Part shown: one piece after another, positions 1 to 12,100 of the stretch
How positions within the stretch are numbered: position 1 is the first letter of the stretch
Layout: the number at the start of each line of letters is the position of its first letter
Source of the DNA: Gnomoniopsis sp. IMI 355080
Taxonomy: Eukaryota; Ascomycota; Sordariomycetes; Diaporthales; Gnomoniaceae
DNA length: 64,000 nucleotides
Direction of reading: 5' to 3'
Assembly (NCBI GenBank): GCA_027946555.1
Contig: JAPEVC010000149.1
Location: forward strand, 26,053 to 90,052
The notes under the pieces: model-generated
Told to the model about the DNA's origin: nothing
The model's database searches: none
The model's input: only the letters and a program-made list of their open reading frames with translations
Made by a program: the position numbers and the translations under genes

Positions 1-1241
1 AGTGTCCTTTGTGACCGTTCTTATGGGATGAAATCACGGCACGGATCTTTGTTGCGAAGAGCTTCATTCACAGTGATAACAAAAGTACCTGGATATATTA
101 TACATGACACGGAACGGTTCGCAGGTCTTGGATACGAAGAAAAAATAATATATATATCTGGGGGCCGCGGCAATAGCAGAAGTCCTTCGGGCCCTTCAGC
201 AGCGAAGCTCCCGGATCATCTTATCCAAGAATGAAACGCCAGGAACTTTGTCAAGATGAAGTAATCATAGGCGCTGGGCTTAAGTTGGTCACTTGCATAG
301 TCGCGCAGGCATTTGGCCCAGGTAGCCAAGGCCGACATTGAATTCGGACCCCTGATCACCCTCAGCTGTGCGTTGGGGAGATCTGCTAGGTCGGTGCTTC
401 ATCGCGATCATCCCTCGCGGGAAACTTCTTGAGACCCAAGGGTAGCTTCCGGCAAACCAAGTATCTGCCGACCGTTTGATAGGGCTTGACTGTTTGGGAG
501 CGTGTCGTGTGAGCGCCTCTCTGGGGAAGCTGGGGGAGCTAAGGGTCGACTTGGAGCCGCGCTGCGGAGAAAACGTGGAGGTTAGCCACACGTACCCCAT
601 GTTTTTCGTTTCTTATTTCTTCCGCGAGTGGCCAGGCACGGCTAGTAAAAATGACCACCGACTCAGTTTGCTTTAGAGTTCCACGACTGCCCCCGTAATT
701 CCCTGGGCGCTCAGTCAGAGTCAGTCTTTTTCTATTGCTGGCTTTGCGCCGCTCAGATCAGAGGGTTGCTTTTCTGATCATGCAGCGCCCCTGTCCGCGA
801 ATATTGGATGCTTTTTTGGATCATCGTTCCGCCCAGTTCCGAAGGATCCGCAGCCAATGAATTGTTTTGCTTCTTGAGGGTTTCGCACGGTCTTGTTGTC
901 CCTTTTATTATACGACGGAGCTGCACGAAATGAAGCCAAGTAGGCCAAGTTTGGGAACAAAAAACTATACCATAGCACCTAGGTACCTACCTAGTGTAGG
1001 GGGTGAAGTTGGGAATACATGGCTAAACTTCGGCTGAGGCTCCCGCGGAGCCTCGCTCTTTCATCCAGTTAGGGCCGGGCAGTTGGTCAAACAACCCCTG
1101 TCACCGGCCAACCGTCGGCCTTGACATCACCTCAACTCGGAAATCTTCATTTGAGAGCTTCGGGCTGCTCTACCGACAATCTCTCACGACGTGAACAACA
1201 CACACATCTCGTATAAGTCTTCAGTGACAAACCTTGTCTCA
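1..1241. other. Intergenic, upstream of ISA2
   Basis: No coding region is supported here. Reading frames on both strands are short, lack family motifs and have no consistent splice sites. A palindromic block, CACCTAGGTACCTACCTAG, lies at 976-994 and belongs to a motif family seen elsewhere in the window. The last 200 bases are the probable ISA2 promoter and 5' leader. Confidence 0.6.
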
Positions 1242-2095
1242 ATGACTTGTGCAAACACAGTCTCCACTGCCAAGCTGTTTGTGCAGCTTGCGCCGACCCG
1301 GGTCTCTCAGCCTGTCCTTGACTTCCTGTTGCCCCGGAGTTGGCCTATTGCCACCACCTGTACGCCAGCTTTCCGTAGCAACCCAAATGAGAATTCAACG
1401 CGGTTCTCGATAGGTTCGGAGACGTCTGGGGCAGGGCGAAGATGGACAATACGAAACAATCGGCTGTCACCAAGACTCGGCCTGTCCTCAACGTTCGCAG
1501 CCTGCCGCACGCCGACTAGGCGGTACACCCAGGCAGCGTACAACCCACAGAAGGACGAAGATGGGAATGAAATGAAGCTGGAGATCACACCAAGAGCAGC
1601 TAAAGTTAGTACCTCTCTCCCCCTCCTTGACCGAGGCATCTTGTACTTCGTCGCAGACCCCAGTGCTGACCATTCCCACCCCACCAGCGCCTCTCCGACA
1701 TCATGGCCAAAGATGCCAACCCACACCTAGCCCTGCGTATCCAAGTCGAATCTGGCGGATGCCACGGCTTTCAATACCTCATGTCGCTCGTCACGCTACC
1801 CTCCGAAGTTCCGGCGACACCGGCTGGAGCTTCTGAGCATCCGGGCGACGGTGCGGAATCGGGGGCTGTGAGGGAAGACGACACGATACTCACTTACTCG
1901 GCTGAAGAAGGAGTCAAGACAGCGGATCTGAACAGGCCGAAAATCATACTCGACACCCCGTCATTGGAACTTTTGAAGGGCAGCAAGGTCGATTATACGA
2001 TGGAGCTCATTGGATCGCAGTTCAAGATCGTGGACAACCCGATGGCGACAAGTTCTTGTGGTTGTGGAACAAGTTTCGATTTGAAGGCTCTTTGA
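1242..2095 (+). CDS. ISA2: Mitochondrial iron-sulfur cluster assembly protein Isa2 (A-type scaffold/carrier)
   Basis: Two exons, 1242-1604 and 1688-2095, joined in phase 0 (intron GTTAGT...CTGAC...CCACCAG), give about 256 residues. The N-terminal 110 residues are basic and Ser/Thr-rich, and the RRYTQA stretch resembles a mitochondrial presequence cleavage region. The C-terminal half is an A-type (HesB/IscA) domain beginning KLEITPRAAK and ending SSCGCGTSFDLKAL. The three family cysteines are present: C146 in SGGCHGFQY, and C245 and C247 in SCGCG. Isa1/Isa2 proteins act with the matrix ISC machinery to make [4Fe-4S] clusters for lipoate/biotin synthases and aconitase. SGGCHGFQY is more Isa2- than Isa1-like. 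An acidic insert of about 30 residues separates the first cysteine from the rest of the fold, as in other fungal Isa2 proteins. I chose the first in-frame ATG; none lies upstream before the leader. Confidence 0.9.
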
Positions 2096-2762
2096 ATTCA
2101 AAGAGAGACTGTTCAAAATGCAGATGGCGAAGGCGAAAGCAGCGCAGCTCTGTGATTATCACGATATAGCAGATACCCAGCATAGTCATGGCGAAAGTCA
2201 ATACGTGGGCTGAGCCGCTCACCACTTACCACCTATCAAATCAAATCTGGTAATAACCACCTTTGCGACGTGCGCGGAAACAAAAGGGAGGAGGATGAGT
2301 ACGTTGTTGGCTTCAGTTCATCAGCCCGGTAATAGTGGAAGCCCGTTTGCACATGCTCAAAATCTGACTCATCAGTGTTCTTCAACTTTGGCAGAGCAGA
2401 ACCTAATTTTGTGCCTTTTCAAGCAGGTGCGACGTAGCAGTCACATTGCATGACTCTGCCAGCTTACACCGCATCACTGGTCTACGATCTGTGTATGGAT
2501 AGGATTGACAGACAAGATATGACGAAGGGAGAGGACCATTGAAAATACGGTAGTATTTTACCTGAGCCATATTACCGCAAGTATGTAGCAAAGAAACGGT
2601 GACCAGTCACAGAGAGGTACATGGGAGAGATGGTAATTCAGTCCTGATCGGAAAAAAAACCAGACTTTTTGTCTCAATTAACGCCGTGCATCCATGCCCG
2701 AGTACCATTCCCTGCCCAAGTTCAAAGAGACCATTTTGCAACCCTGCCCTACAGCCAATTTT
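2096..2762. other. Convergent intergenic region between ISA2 and RPL7
   Basis: It holds the 3' untranslated regions of the two convergent genes. I see no further gene. Confidence 0.6.
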
Positions 2763-4333
2763 CTAGTTCATCTGGCGGATGAGAGCGTTGATGTTCTCCT
2801 CACGGTTGCCAAGGTCACCACCCTCGATGAAGTGCTTGAACTTGCGGGAGTGGAAGCCGCCGTTGGGGTTGGACAGCTTGAAGGGCCACAGGAAGTTGGC
2901 GGCCTGCTTGAAGTTGGGGCCGACGGTGTAAATCTCGTGGATGAGATCCTCCATGCAGACAATGCCGTACTTGCCGAGGTTCTCCTCAATGATGGAGTTG
3001 TCAGTCAGGGCAATGCGCTGCTTGTCGACCTTTCCGTAACCGCGCTTGTAGATGAGCTCCTTGACGCTCTTCAGGTTGGGGTAACCGTAGGCGACCCAAG
3101 GCTCAATAACCTTGATCATCTCGGTGACGGCCTTGGTGACACGCACGAAGACACCGTTGTTGATCTGGAGGAGACGGAGGAGCTGGAGGATCTTGCGGGG
3201 CTTGGGGGCAATCTTGTTGATACTAAAGTGTTGTCAGCTACTGCTTGGTGAGACTGAACGAGCTTGGTCGTGCAACATACCCCTTGATACGGACGATGAA
3301 GATCAGCTGCGACTCGGCAGGGACGTAGAACTCGCCGCTCTGCTTGGCAACACGGCCCAGGCGGATCTTCTCGCGCTCTGCATCGCGGTACTCCTGGACG
3401 TACTTCTCAGCACGCTTGAAGATGACGCCACGCTTCTCCTTGTTGGCCTGTATGGTGGACAGTCAGCACGTGTATCTCCACAGGAATCAACGACCTCCAA
3501 AACATTCTCTCCATCGATCAGACCCGAAAGACAGTATATTCGCGGACATCATCGACCGAAGTCTAGTCGTTGCGTGGATACGGTTGTTCATCACCTCGCT
3601 CGCATGTTCATGTAGGACATCTGGCACTGACCTTCTTCTTCTTGTCGGCCTCGGCAGTGCGCTCGGCGCGAGCCTTCTCCTGAGACTTGCGCTTCTTCAG
3701 AAGGGTCTCGGGGACCAAGATCTGGTCGTGGGTGGGGACGGTGCTATACATCAGTTCAGATTAGTACGTAGTCCAGCATACCGAAGTATGAAAGAGAGCG
3801 CCGGTGGAGAACTGTTGCGAGTGCGACATTCTCTGCATGGCTAACTCGTTTGGTATCACTTTAATCGGTGAGGACCGTAGTCGAGCAGATGTGCGGACAC
3901 ACGTCAGTGACTGTGGGCAACCCTCATCCGACAACACCTCGAACCAGGTCGAGAAAGAATGCTCGCAGTGGGACAATCAACCAGCGGGCGAGGCGACCAG
4001 GTCACCTCACGCCCACGGTAATTCTGCGGCAATGGCTTTAAGAGCGAAGGTTGGTAAAGACCTTGTGCTCCAACACCCCGCACAACGTCTCTCAGTCTAC
4101 AAGCTATGTTCCAAGCCTGGAGGAAAGAGGGAGAGGTGCAGGAAAGATCGAGCCGGCTTGTTTTGCATGCTCCTCCGTAGAGTCACAGAGCAAAATTTGC
4201 CGAGCAGGAGAGGACCACGACAATCTGCAAGAGAAGCTCCGTAAACCAGGCGGTAGAGAGAAGGGGCGTGGGACAGCTGGCATCAAAGATGACACCAGCG
4301 TCGTCGTAGAGATCAAACGTACGTCGCAGGCAT
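2763..4333 (-). CDS. RPL7: 60S ribosomal protein L7 (uL30)
   Basis: Four exons on the minus strand: 4333-4323, 3743-3632, 3447-3281 and 3222-2763. Together they are 750 nt, giving 249 residues, the normal eukaryotic L7 length. The first coding exon is only 11 nt (ATG CCT GCG AC, context CAAAATGCC, donor GTACGT). It splices over a 579-nt intron to give [20 protein letters not shown]. Then come the basic N-terminal helix ([20 protein letters not shown]), an [20 protein letters not shown] segment, and the uL30 fold containing [18 protein letters not shown] and the C-terminal [19 protein letters not shown]. All splice sites are canonical and the phases (2, 0, 2) join without a break. L7 lies on the 60S subunit near expansion segment 7 and functions in pre-rRNA processing. 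Intron 2 (3631-3448) encodes a C/D snoRNA, annotated separately. The gene diverges from RPS14. Confidence 0.96.
3513..3600 (-). ncRNA. Intron-encoded C/D box snoRNA (snR39b-like, predicted 25S rRNA 2'-O-methylation guide)
   Basis: Inside RPL7 intron 2, minus strand. A C box GTGATGA lies at 3594-3588 and a D box CTGA at 3521-3518. A short closing stem is possible between CGA (3598-3596) and TCG (3517-3515). A C'-like TGATG lies between the two boxes. The 13 nt directly upstream of the D box (3534-3522, CTGTCTTTCGGGT) can pair with the universally conserved 25S sequence ACCCGAAAGAUGG: ten Watson-Crick pairs, two G-U wobbles and one more Watson-Crick pair. By the D+5 rule the methylated base is the G of CCCG, which from memory is yeast Gm805 (guide snR39b). 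The neighbouring Am807 is guided by snR39/snR59, which in yeast lie in RPL7 introns. The boundaries are estimates. The host gene, boxes and guide match are mutually consistent. Confidence 0.8.
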
Positions 4334-4960
4334 TTTGAATGCGGGTTTTGGTCGACGGTCCCTGGGAGAATTGATCGAAGATGTCGGAAAGGAATGTGGG
4401 AAGGTTGAGGCGGTCGAGGCGGTCGAGGAGAAAACCAATAGCTCGCTGGGGTCGGAGGAAAGGGTGAAATTTCACTAGCGCAAATTTCATATCTCATAGT
4501 TTCAGCCAACAGTTTGCCGCACACGCCTTCGAGACCGGGTGGAGAAGAACGGTCTATCAAGAATGGTCTACAAGTAGATGTTTCCAATTCATCTATTTTC
4601 GATCAAAAATCACTTCATAGAAATTTCTCCATGGAATACCATCTCATGTAGGGTACAAATTGTTCAAAACTTTTTCAAAAGACTTGTATGGTGTATCAGA
4701 TGGCATATTTTCCTCTGTTCACATAGGGCAAGCAAGTCAAAAACTTAGTCCAGAATCCGGTCTGACAAGTGAGATAACTCCCCAGCAGTTTTGATTTTGC
4801 GAATGCAAAATTGTGGCCCTTGCTGAGTCAGCTTCCAGAAACCGAGCACTTTTTTCGCCTATGCGAAGCACAGGCTTTTCTCTCCTACGACGTCTCTTGG
4901 TTCTTCGTCCACCATCGTATTAACTGTCAACGACCCAGTCGACCAACAACTCAATTCAAA
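4334..4960. promoter_or_regulatory. Shared divergent promoter region of RPL7 and RPS14
   Basis: About 627 bp separate the two ribosomal protein start codons, which point away from each other. This single region must therefore carry both core promoters and leaders. The RPS14-proximal part is pyrimidine-rich (TTTTCTCTCCTACGACGTC from 4876), as is common near fungal ribosomal-protein start sites. I could not identify a specific factor site with confidence. Confidence 0.6.
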
Positions 4961-5681
<721 letters not shown>

Positions 5682-8265
5682 ACGCCATACTCCCCTTTCA
5701 CCTACTTTTGTGGATGGACTGGTTGGCAGGCAACATGGACAGATACCGACAAAGCTGGGATTGGCGTGGAAACTACTGCATATGGGATACTCTGTGGCGT
5801 TGACAGTTACGAGGAGAACGGCTTTTATTTGCCTGGTCTCCACTCTTCGCGACTTCTCTACCCTTGTGGTAGAGAGTCGTTGTCACAAGGTGCTTATGGC
5901 ATAGCTACGGCAATGAACATGAAGTCGAACAATACTGTGGTTTATATTTTGCAAGTGATTATATGTGTGTTCATTGAAATGATGTCAGGATCAAAGGGTA
6001 CTTGGTAGGACGTAATAAGGGAATGCACCGTTGCTGCCGGATTGTAGAATGGTCATTTGAAATTGGCCCAGATACTGGGCCTGCTGGATGGCGACGCGAC
6101 GGATGTTTCACAAGAGCTGTTTCCTAGGAAAGCATCTCATGACAACTGTCTCGAACAACAGCACTTTCTGGGCGAATTCCGTGTGTCGAGAAGCCAGTCG
6201 TTGGTGCTAGCCTTGGGGGACCAAAATTGCTCGATGGACCGACCCGAGTAGCAAGAGGTGGTGCCAGGCTCCAGCGCAGAAGAAATGGCACCCAGAGGAT
6301 CGGAGAAATCCTTGAGGTTTACAATCCGAGGACCGGCGTGGAAGATGTATTCCTCTCCAAGTTTTTGATCGAGAGGAACCCGGACTGGCGGCAAAAGTAG
6401 AGAATGACGAGCGTGTGTTCAATGCTCCTTCCGCCATTTCCTGGCAACGCAGCAACACCACGTCGGAGGGAGAGGAAAGGCGTTGAGTAGCGTATAAGCA
6501 CTCATTTATATTATCATCGCGAGGCTAGGAAGATTTGCTGAGTTAGACACGTTGCTCTTTTGGCATAGTTCACTGGTGGCTTGCTAAGAGTATGATGATC
6601 TTGCGTGTACCCAACAGCATGTTCACTAACACCTTTTGATAAATTACCTTTACCTGTTGGTATTCCACCTTGCTTCGCTAGTCATTGTGTTTGAGCAGTT
6701 CGGAATATATGTTCTGCTCGGTGGAGCTCTGCATAGGTAAGAAGCAAGATGGAAGTAGGGAGCTTGGTCTGAGGCCTCGGTTTGTCTGCAGACGAGACAC
6801 ACTGCCAGCCCTCGTTGGCTCCTCAAGCACTGTGAGAAGTATGTGCTTACAGGCTGTGGTCGGGATATTGGAGATAATAAGGTCATCGGACGCTCCACTC
6901 TCAAGGCGATAAGGCAGCACCAGAGTTTTCTCTCATTATAAGGGGGTAGGGGCGGTGAAAACGTTAGAATAGACCTAGTAGGTTAGCGACTGCGATGTCT
7001 CAGAGCATGCATCCAGCCTCCGCGGACATCAGTATTCCCAAGAGTTTCACTGATATTGTACGCAGTATCCGTGTGCCGAATTGGCTGGTAGGAGCGTATG
7101 GTATCGGCGTGCTCTGCAACAATAGTGTGCTCAATGCTCCCCCTGCTTACTCCACGAGATTGAGACACCCATCAAATTTTGTCCCAAGTCTATGCTAGCA
7201 ATGTTCTTGGGTTTTTGATTGCATCTAGGCTGGCTTTTCTGAACATGTAGACGACTCTGCTTGGTCGCTCGTTCCCTGCGCGTATCCGGCCACACAATCA
7301 AATGCCGAGCCTGAAAGATGTTTTCCTTCTTCTTTGCATAAAGACACCTTTAAGACCTCATAACAATGAACTTTTTTCTTTTCTGCCTCTGTCTTTCCGG
7401 GGAGGGGTATAGTCAAGTCCGTGATCGATAGATTCGAACCTGGAGCCAATAGTTCATCTGATCGGCGAGCGATACAACTGCTGTCAGATGTAAATTACCT
7501 TGAAAGCTGTCTGGCATGGCCAGATGCCTGGATGTTTGTTAGTGGTGAAAATTGCATTCATTCAAGCCGTGTTTCTGGGAAATGCATTCGCACAAAACTT
7601 CAAAGTGTCGTCCTTCCAATCAAAACCTCATTTGACTTCCTTGACCGTCGTACTGGGGCGTGCCATGTAAAGGAAACAAGCAATTCATGCAAGCTTTGAG
7701 ACGGGGCTGGCGAGACGAACTGGTTCCAGGGATCTATAAACAACGTGACGTTGTCTCGAGGATCTTGAAACATCCGACCGGGAGCCAGTCCTGGATATCA
7801 ACCGCCCATTGCATGTGCAGAGGTAGCCAATTGCAATCTGGAATGGCACGCTTCAATTTCCGGTCTGGGGTGGAGGCGCAAGGGACTCCCCTAGCCGCCC
7901 GAATATCAGTGCGGCGGTGCAACTCGGTACACATGATGATCCGCTTCCTCGGTACGTCCCGCGAAATTCTCATTCCTCAATCCACATGTTGGCTAGGATG
8001 AACGAAAAGGTTTTGTGACATCGAGAGGGTATTTTATCAAAAAAAGGTGTTTGATTTTCCAACGAGCTCCGGACCCCCATGGGATCTATCAGGTGGCTCA
8101 ATACATTTAAGAAGATTAAGTACATCCAAGATGGGTTAATATGACCACACAAAAGATGAACGTCCAGTTCAACTGCTACCACCCGCCGTCATTATGTCCA
8201 ATACCACCCAAGACCCGAGTCATGAGACCGAGGCTCAATAGTCATGGAATAATCAAATGCTCCAT
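5682..8265. other. Intergenic between RPS14 and the GPI wall-protein gene
   Basis: About 2.6 kb containing the 3' ends of both convergent genes. No frame shows a family motif or consistent splice sites. Two segments, 6413-6429 and 7126-7142, share GTGTGYTCAATGCTCC, too little to define a repeat family. Confidence 0.5.
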
Positions 8266-9163
8266 TTAAGCCAGCATGGCGACCAGACCAGCAACAGCGG
8301 CCAGAGCACCGGAAGCGCCCCAGGTGGAGGCACCAGCAGTGACAATAGCAGTGGGGCTGGAGGAGGTGGTGCTACAAAGGTTGTCAGTCACTCGTCTGGG
8401 AGGTTGCCAAGAATGCTGCAAGGACGAGGTATGTACTCACGTAGCGTTGCCGGGGCGGCCAGTGACACCGGCGGGAGAGGAGCCAGTGGTGGTAGCACAG
8501 GGGATGGAGACGGTCTCGTAGACGACGGTGGGGATGACAGTGGTGATGGAGGTGGAGATGGTGTTGATGGAGTAGCTGGAGCAGCTGCCAGCGCCAGCGC
8601 CGACACCGGTCGTGTAGACGGGAGAGACGGAGGTGTAGCTGTAGCTGGGAGCACCGCCGGCAGCGGGAACGGAGACAGTCGAGCCAACGACGGGCTTAGA
8701 AGAGCCAGCTGCGGGAGGAGCGGTCTCGCCAACGGGGGAGTTGGAGGTGGCGGAGCTCTCCGCGGGGACGGAAGCGGCGGGGGTGGTGGAAGCGGTCACA
8801 AGGGTGGTGGAAAGGGAGACGAGCGACGAAGAGGTCACAGTGCTGCGGGCAGGGCAGTCGGTCACGGTGGCGGCGCAAGAAGTAATGGTCTCGTAGTCCG
8901 TGCTGTAAACGGTGCTCTGGGTGAGAGTGTGGATGGTGGAGGAAGTACTATCAATAGCCGTCAGTAAGCCACTTCTCATGACTCGCCAAGATACCAATTA
9001 TAACTTACCCAGTCGAGCGAGCTGGGCAGTCGGTGACAGTAGCGGCGCAAGAGGTAACAGTCACCATCTCAGTGCTGTAAACGGTGGACTGCTCAGGAGC
9101 GGGCTGTCCAATGGCGGCCATCGCGGGGGCGACCAGGCCAGCAGCGAAGATCATGGAACGCAT
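8266..9163 (-). CDS. GPI-anchored Ser/Thr-rich cell-wall protein with duplicated cysteine unit
   Basis: Three exons, 9163-9009, 8947-8441 and 8371-8266, give about 255 residues. The start follows CCAATATGCG and encodes a signal peptide, MRSMIFAAGLVAPAMA. Next come two copies of a roughly 26-residue unit, QSTVYSTEMVTVTSCAATV and QSTVYSTDYETITSCAATV, each followed by TDCPARST. An intron separates them exactly at the unit boundary. The middle is Ser/Thr/Pro/Val-rich, consistent with O-mannosylation, with a further pair of cysteines near CSSYS and SIPCATT. The protein ends in a hydrophobic tail (GASGALAAVAGLVAMLA) after Ser/Thr/Ala, a typical GPI-attachment signal. It is most likely a wall or plasma-membrane mannoprotein. 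No enzymatic domain is visible and I do not recognise a named family. The opposite strand reads as a Gly-rich frame that is only a shadow. Confidence 0.85.
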
Positions 9164-12100
9164 ATTGGCGGCTTGAAAATTGTTTTGCTTCCTGTTGAAA
9201 AGGGGAGGAGTGTCGGAAAAAATCGAAGAGGAGCTCGAGGCTTAGAAGATATTGGCTGTTCTTGTGAAAGAGTGGACGACCGAAGTCAAAGTAAAGCAAA
9301 GGCTCTGGTGGTGAAGGGTTTTCGAAGGCTTGTTAGGCTGGCGGAGACGTGATAGAGAAGAAGGAGGCGAGAAACGAGGGCGGTCTTGTTAAATAGGCCA
9401 TGAGTGCGTCTATCCCAGTGTGGCAGTGGGATCTCGTGGGAAATTGCAATCTGCATGGGTTGTGGTTGGTCCCCTGCACACTAGATCCAGGGGTTCGGTG
9501 GAGGTGAGGGCAAAATAGACAGTAACCGCACCAGGGCCCCAGCACTGCGAGTCAAGCCTCTACAGTGCCGAGTGCTCAAGCGCCTGTGTCCTTGACAGGC
9601 GGACAGGTTGTGTGATCGAATCGAGTGGCTGTGTGGTTAGTGCATTGTCTCATCTGAGGACGCCATTGAAGAAGGAACACATCGTGAGCGGTCAGCCAAA
9701 CGGTCACCGATCTTCAGGGGTGCGACTGGACTGCAGAAGGTCGACTGGCCGCAGCGCTTCCTTTCGACTTCCCACAGGTTTCTTGGTGTCATTGCTGCTA
9801 CCCCATCGGCGCCTACTACACGGAAGCTCTTTGGAAAGAATGGTAAGCCTTGAGCCCGGTAGCCCAAAAACTCTGTGTACAATAGTACAGATTGACTTCA
9901 TCCACACCACCATCCTCGGCAGCCGGCTAACTTGATGCTTAATAAGCTTAACACTCCAAGCTTTCAGGTTGCCTCGCAAGGGACGTCCGTCTTGATCAAA
10001 AGCCCTGCGTTGCGATGTCATTCACAGGTTTCGTTGGTACCCTTCTCTCAAAAGGTCAGTCCTGAATACCACCACGTTTTGTTGGCTGGCACATGGTCTC
10101 AGTGTGCGGCATCGTTCACTTCGGAGTGGGCAACGTCGAAAACTGTCTGTCTCCACAGCATTCATTCTTCATCTCATTGCCGCTTGTGGTCGAAGGGTGG
10201 ACACAAGTCATCTCCTAGGCCTCTCTCTCTTCTTCAAGATGCGGAGAAAGACACTGAGATGGCATTGTTGACAGGTTGAGTAAGGTTGCCACTCGAACCT
10301 CGATAATTTCCGCGAATGGTACCCCGCATGAACCCTGCAGCAGGGCAAAATTAACCTTCATCGCTGACAAGGATGGCAAGGGTTCACTGCACATGTCTTA
10401 GTGTTGTGAAAGTTTGGCAGCTCGTTTTAAAACGAAACATTTTGGTGCCGTCCCGTCTCTACGAGCAACGTCTGTTCGACGACCATCAGATGATTTCGCT
10501 CAATAGCATTCAAGCCACGGCGCTTTGCACGAGGCGAGACCTGGGTCCGACAAAATCTATTCCCGGCTTGTGTTCTAATTTGGCCGCGAGGACACTTCCA
10601 AAATTATGGACCAATCACTTTGAGAGTGAGCCGGTCCATCCTGTCAGATTTTGGCTTGTTGGATCCCGCCCCTCTTACGGGAACAGGCAGTCATGACAAT
10701 ATTGAATGCTGCCAACAATAGTGATGACATTGGGTGATCACTATGAATCTTCAGTTGGGACTGTTGGACCGTGGGACTGGTCGGTGATTGGTTGTAAGCT
10801 GTGCGCTTTTCAGCCCCTTGCGCTAATGCAGGTACATGTGCGCTGTCGATCCGCGATTGGACTTACTCGAAAACAATTCAGTTCGGCCAAATAGAGCCAT
10901 GTGCTGTGCGACGATCATCGGGCTAATTCCATTCATGAACGAGCAAGATGGGGCTGTCGGGTTTTTCAATGACATCAAGGCACGCTTGAAAACAAGAGAT
11001 TTGAGATGCCAGATGCCGACCTTACTGACCCAGTAGGTAGGATTGTGAGCGTCCAACGAAAGGCCCACCACCCTGCGAGCTCCATTATTCCGAAACAACG
11101 GAGCCACAGGCGACTGTAAGTAACCCTGTGTAAATACTGAACGGTCGGTGCTCGTCACAGTGCGCATCAGCGACATCCAAATCTCCAGGCGAGCTTGCTG
11201 ACCTACCATCAGAATCTCGCCCACATCGGTATAATCTCGCCAATTGAAGCGGTCAGCCTCCAACGTTCCTTGAAAGCGGCCATTATTCAATTTCGTTTTC
11301 CATTTCGATTCGGATCTCCCTCCACGTGAGGATCTTTCAACCCCGTCTTAGGGCAGAATCTGGGACGAGTCAAGTGGCACTAACGGGTCCTCACATCGGG
11401 TAGTCCAAGATGAAGCCATGTGCTCTGGGCTCTCCGCATAACGCCTTCTGCAACCGTCCGCCCACAATCTTAGACCAAAGCCCTATCGATGTCCCTCGTT
11501 ACGGCCCTCTTCCTTCCCAACGGTACAGCCGGCGTGGGCGGTCCTTGTCGGGTCTCACCGACGCAGCGTAGCAAGTGGTGGGCCTGTGTCATTTTGAGCC
11601 TGCCTTGGCAGCAATCCACGGGAGATTCCCAATGCTCCACCACATCAATGGCGGCCTCTGTCTTTGTGCCAAGGACATTCGAGGCTTAAGCTACTGCATA
11701 TTGAATGACCGAGGTCTTTGCCTCTGTCTTCAAAAGATGCATGGGAGGCTTCCTGTAGATTTGATGGCGTGGACGAGCAATATTGGCTCCGACGTGTTGA
11801 TTTCGTGGTGTCCATCATTAGGGGCCATCAGGACACATCCAGCTCGCCCTTGCCATGTCTGGTGTGAGCCTGCTCTTCCGCACTCCAAGGACGATGGGCG
11901 TCGCCATGAAAATCTTGCCCAGGCCGCATTGCCTTGAAATTGGGGGAGAAGCTTGCTGCCAAGCTCTGGTTGAGGAAGCTTACTTGGTCGTGTATCCCAT
12001 TGCTAGCGCAATTTATTGGGCCCCCAATCGTCGCCGGGTCACAGTACCGGCGCCGACAGGATACAACGTAATGAATCCTGCCCGTTGAGGATATATACGA

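Noticed and set aside
2694..3251. Val/Leu/Asp-rich plus-strand frame of about 185 codons
   Set aside because: Antisense shadow of the last RPL7 exon.
3744..4322. Possible second snoRNA in RPL7 intron 1
   Set aside because: A GTGATAC/CTGA pair exists but has no recognisable guide or closing stem.
6413..7143. Two segments sharing GTGTGYTCAATGCTCC and, on the minus strand, the peptide IEHT
   Set aside because: Only about 17 nt match with no extension, so a dispersed repeat cannot be claimed.
7425..7510. tRNA-like B box (GGTTCGAATC on the minus strand)
   Set aside because: No matching A box at the right distance and the flanks do not form an acceptor stem or cloverleaf.
8257..8967. Gly-rich plus-strand frame of about 236 codons
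   Set aside because: It is the antisense of the Ser/Thr/Pro-rich wall protein; composition is explained by the opposite strand.
10823..11290. Open frame of about 155 codons on the minus strand
   Set aside because: Starts at a non-ATG codon and has no known motif; possibly a relic, but nothing supports a gene.
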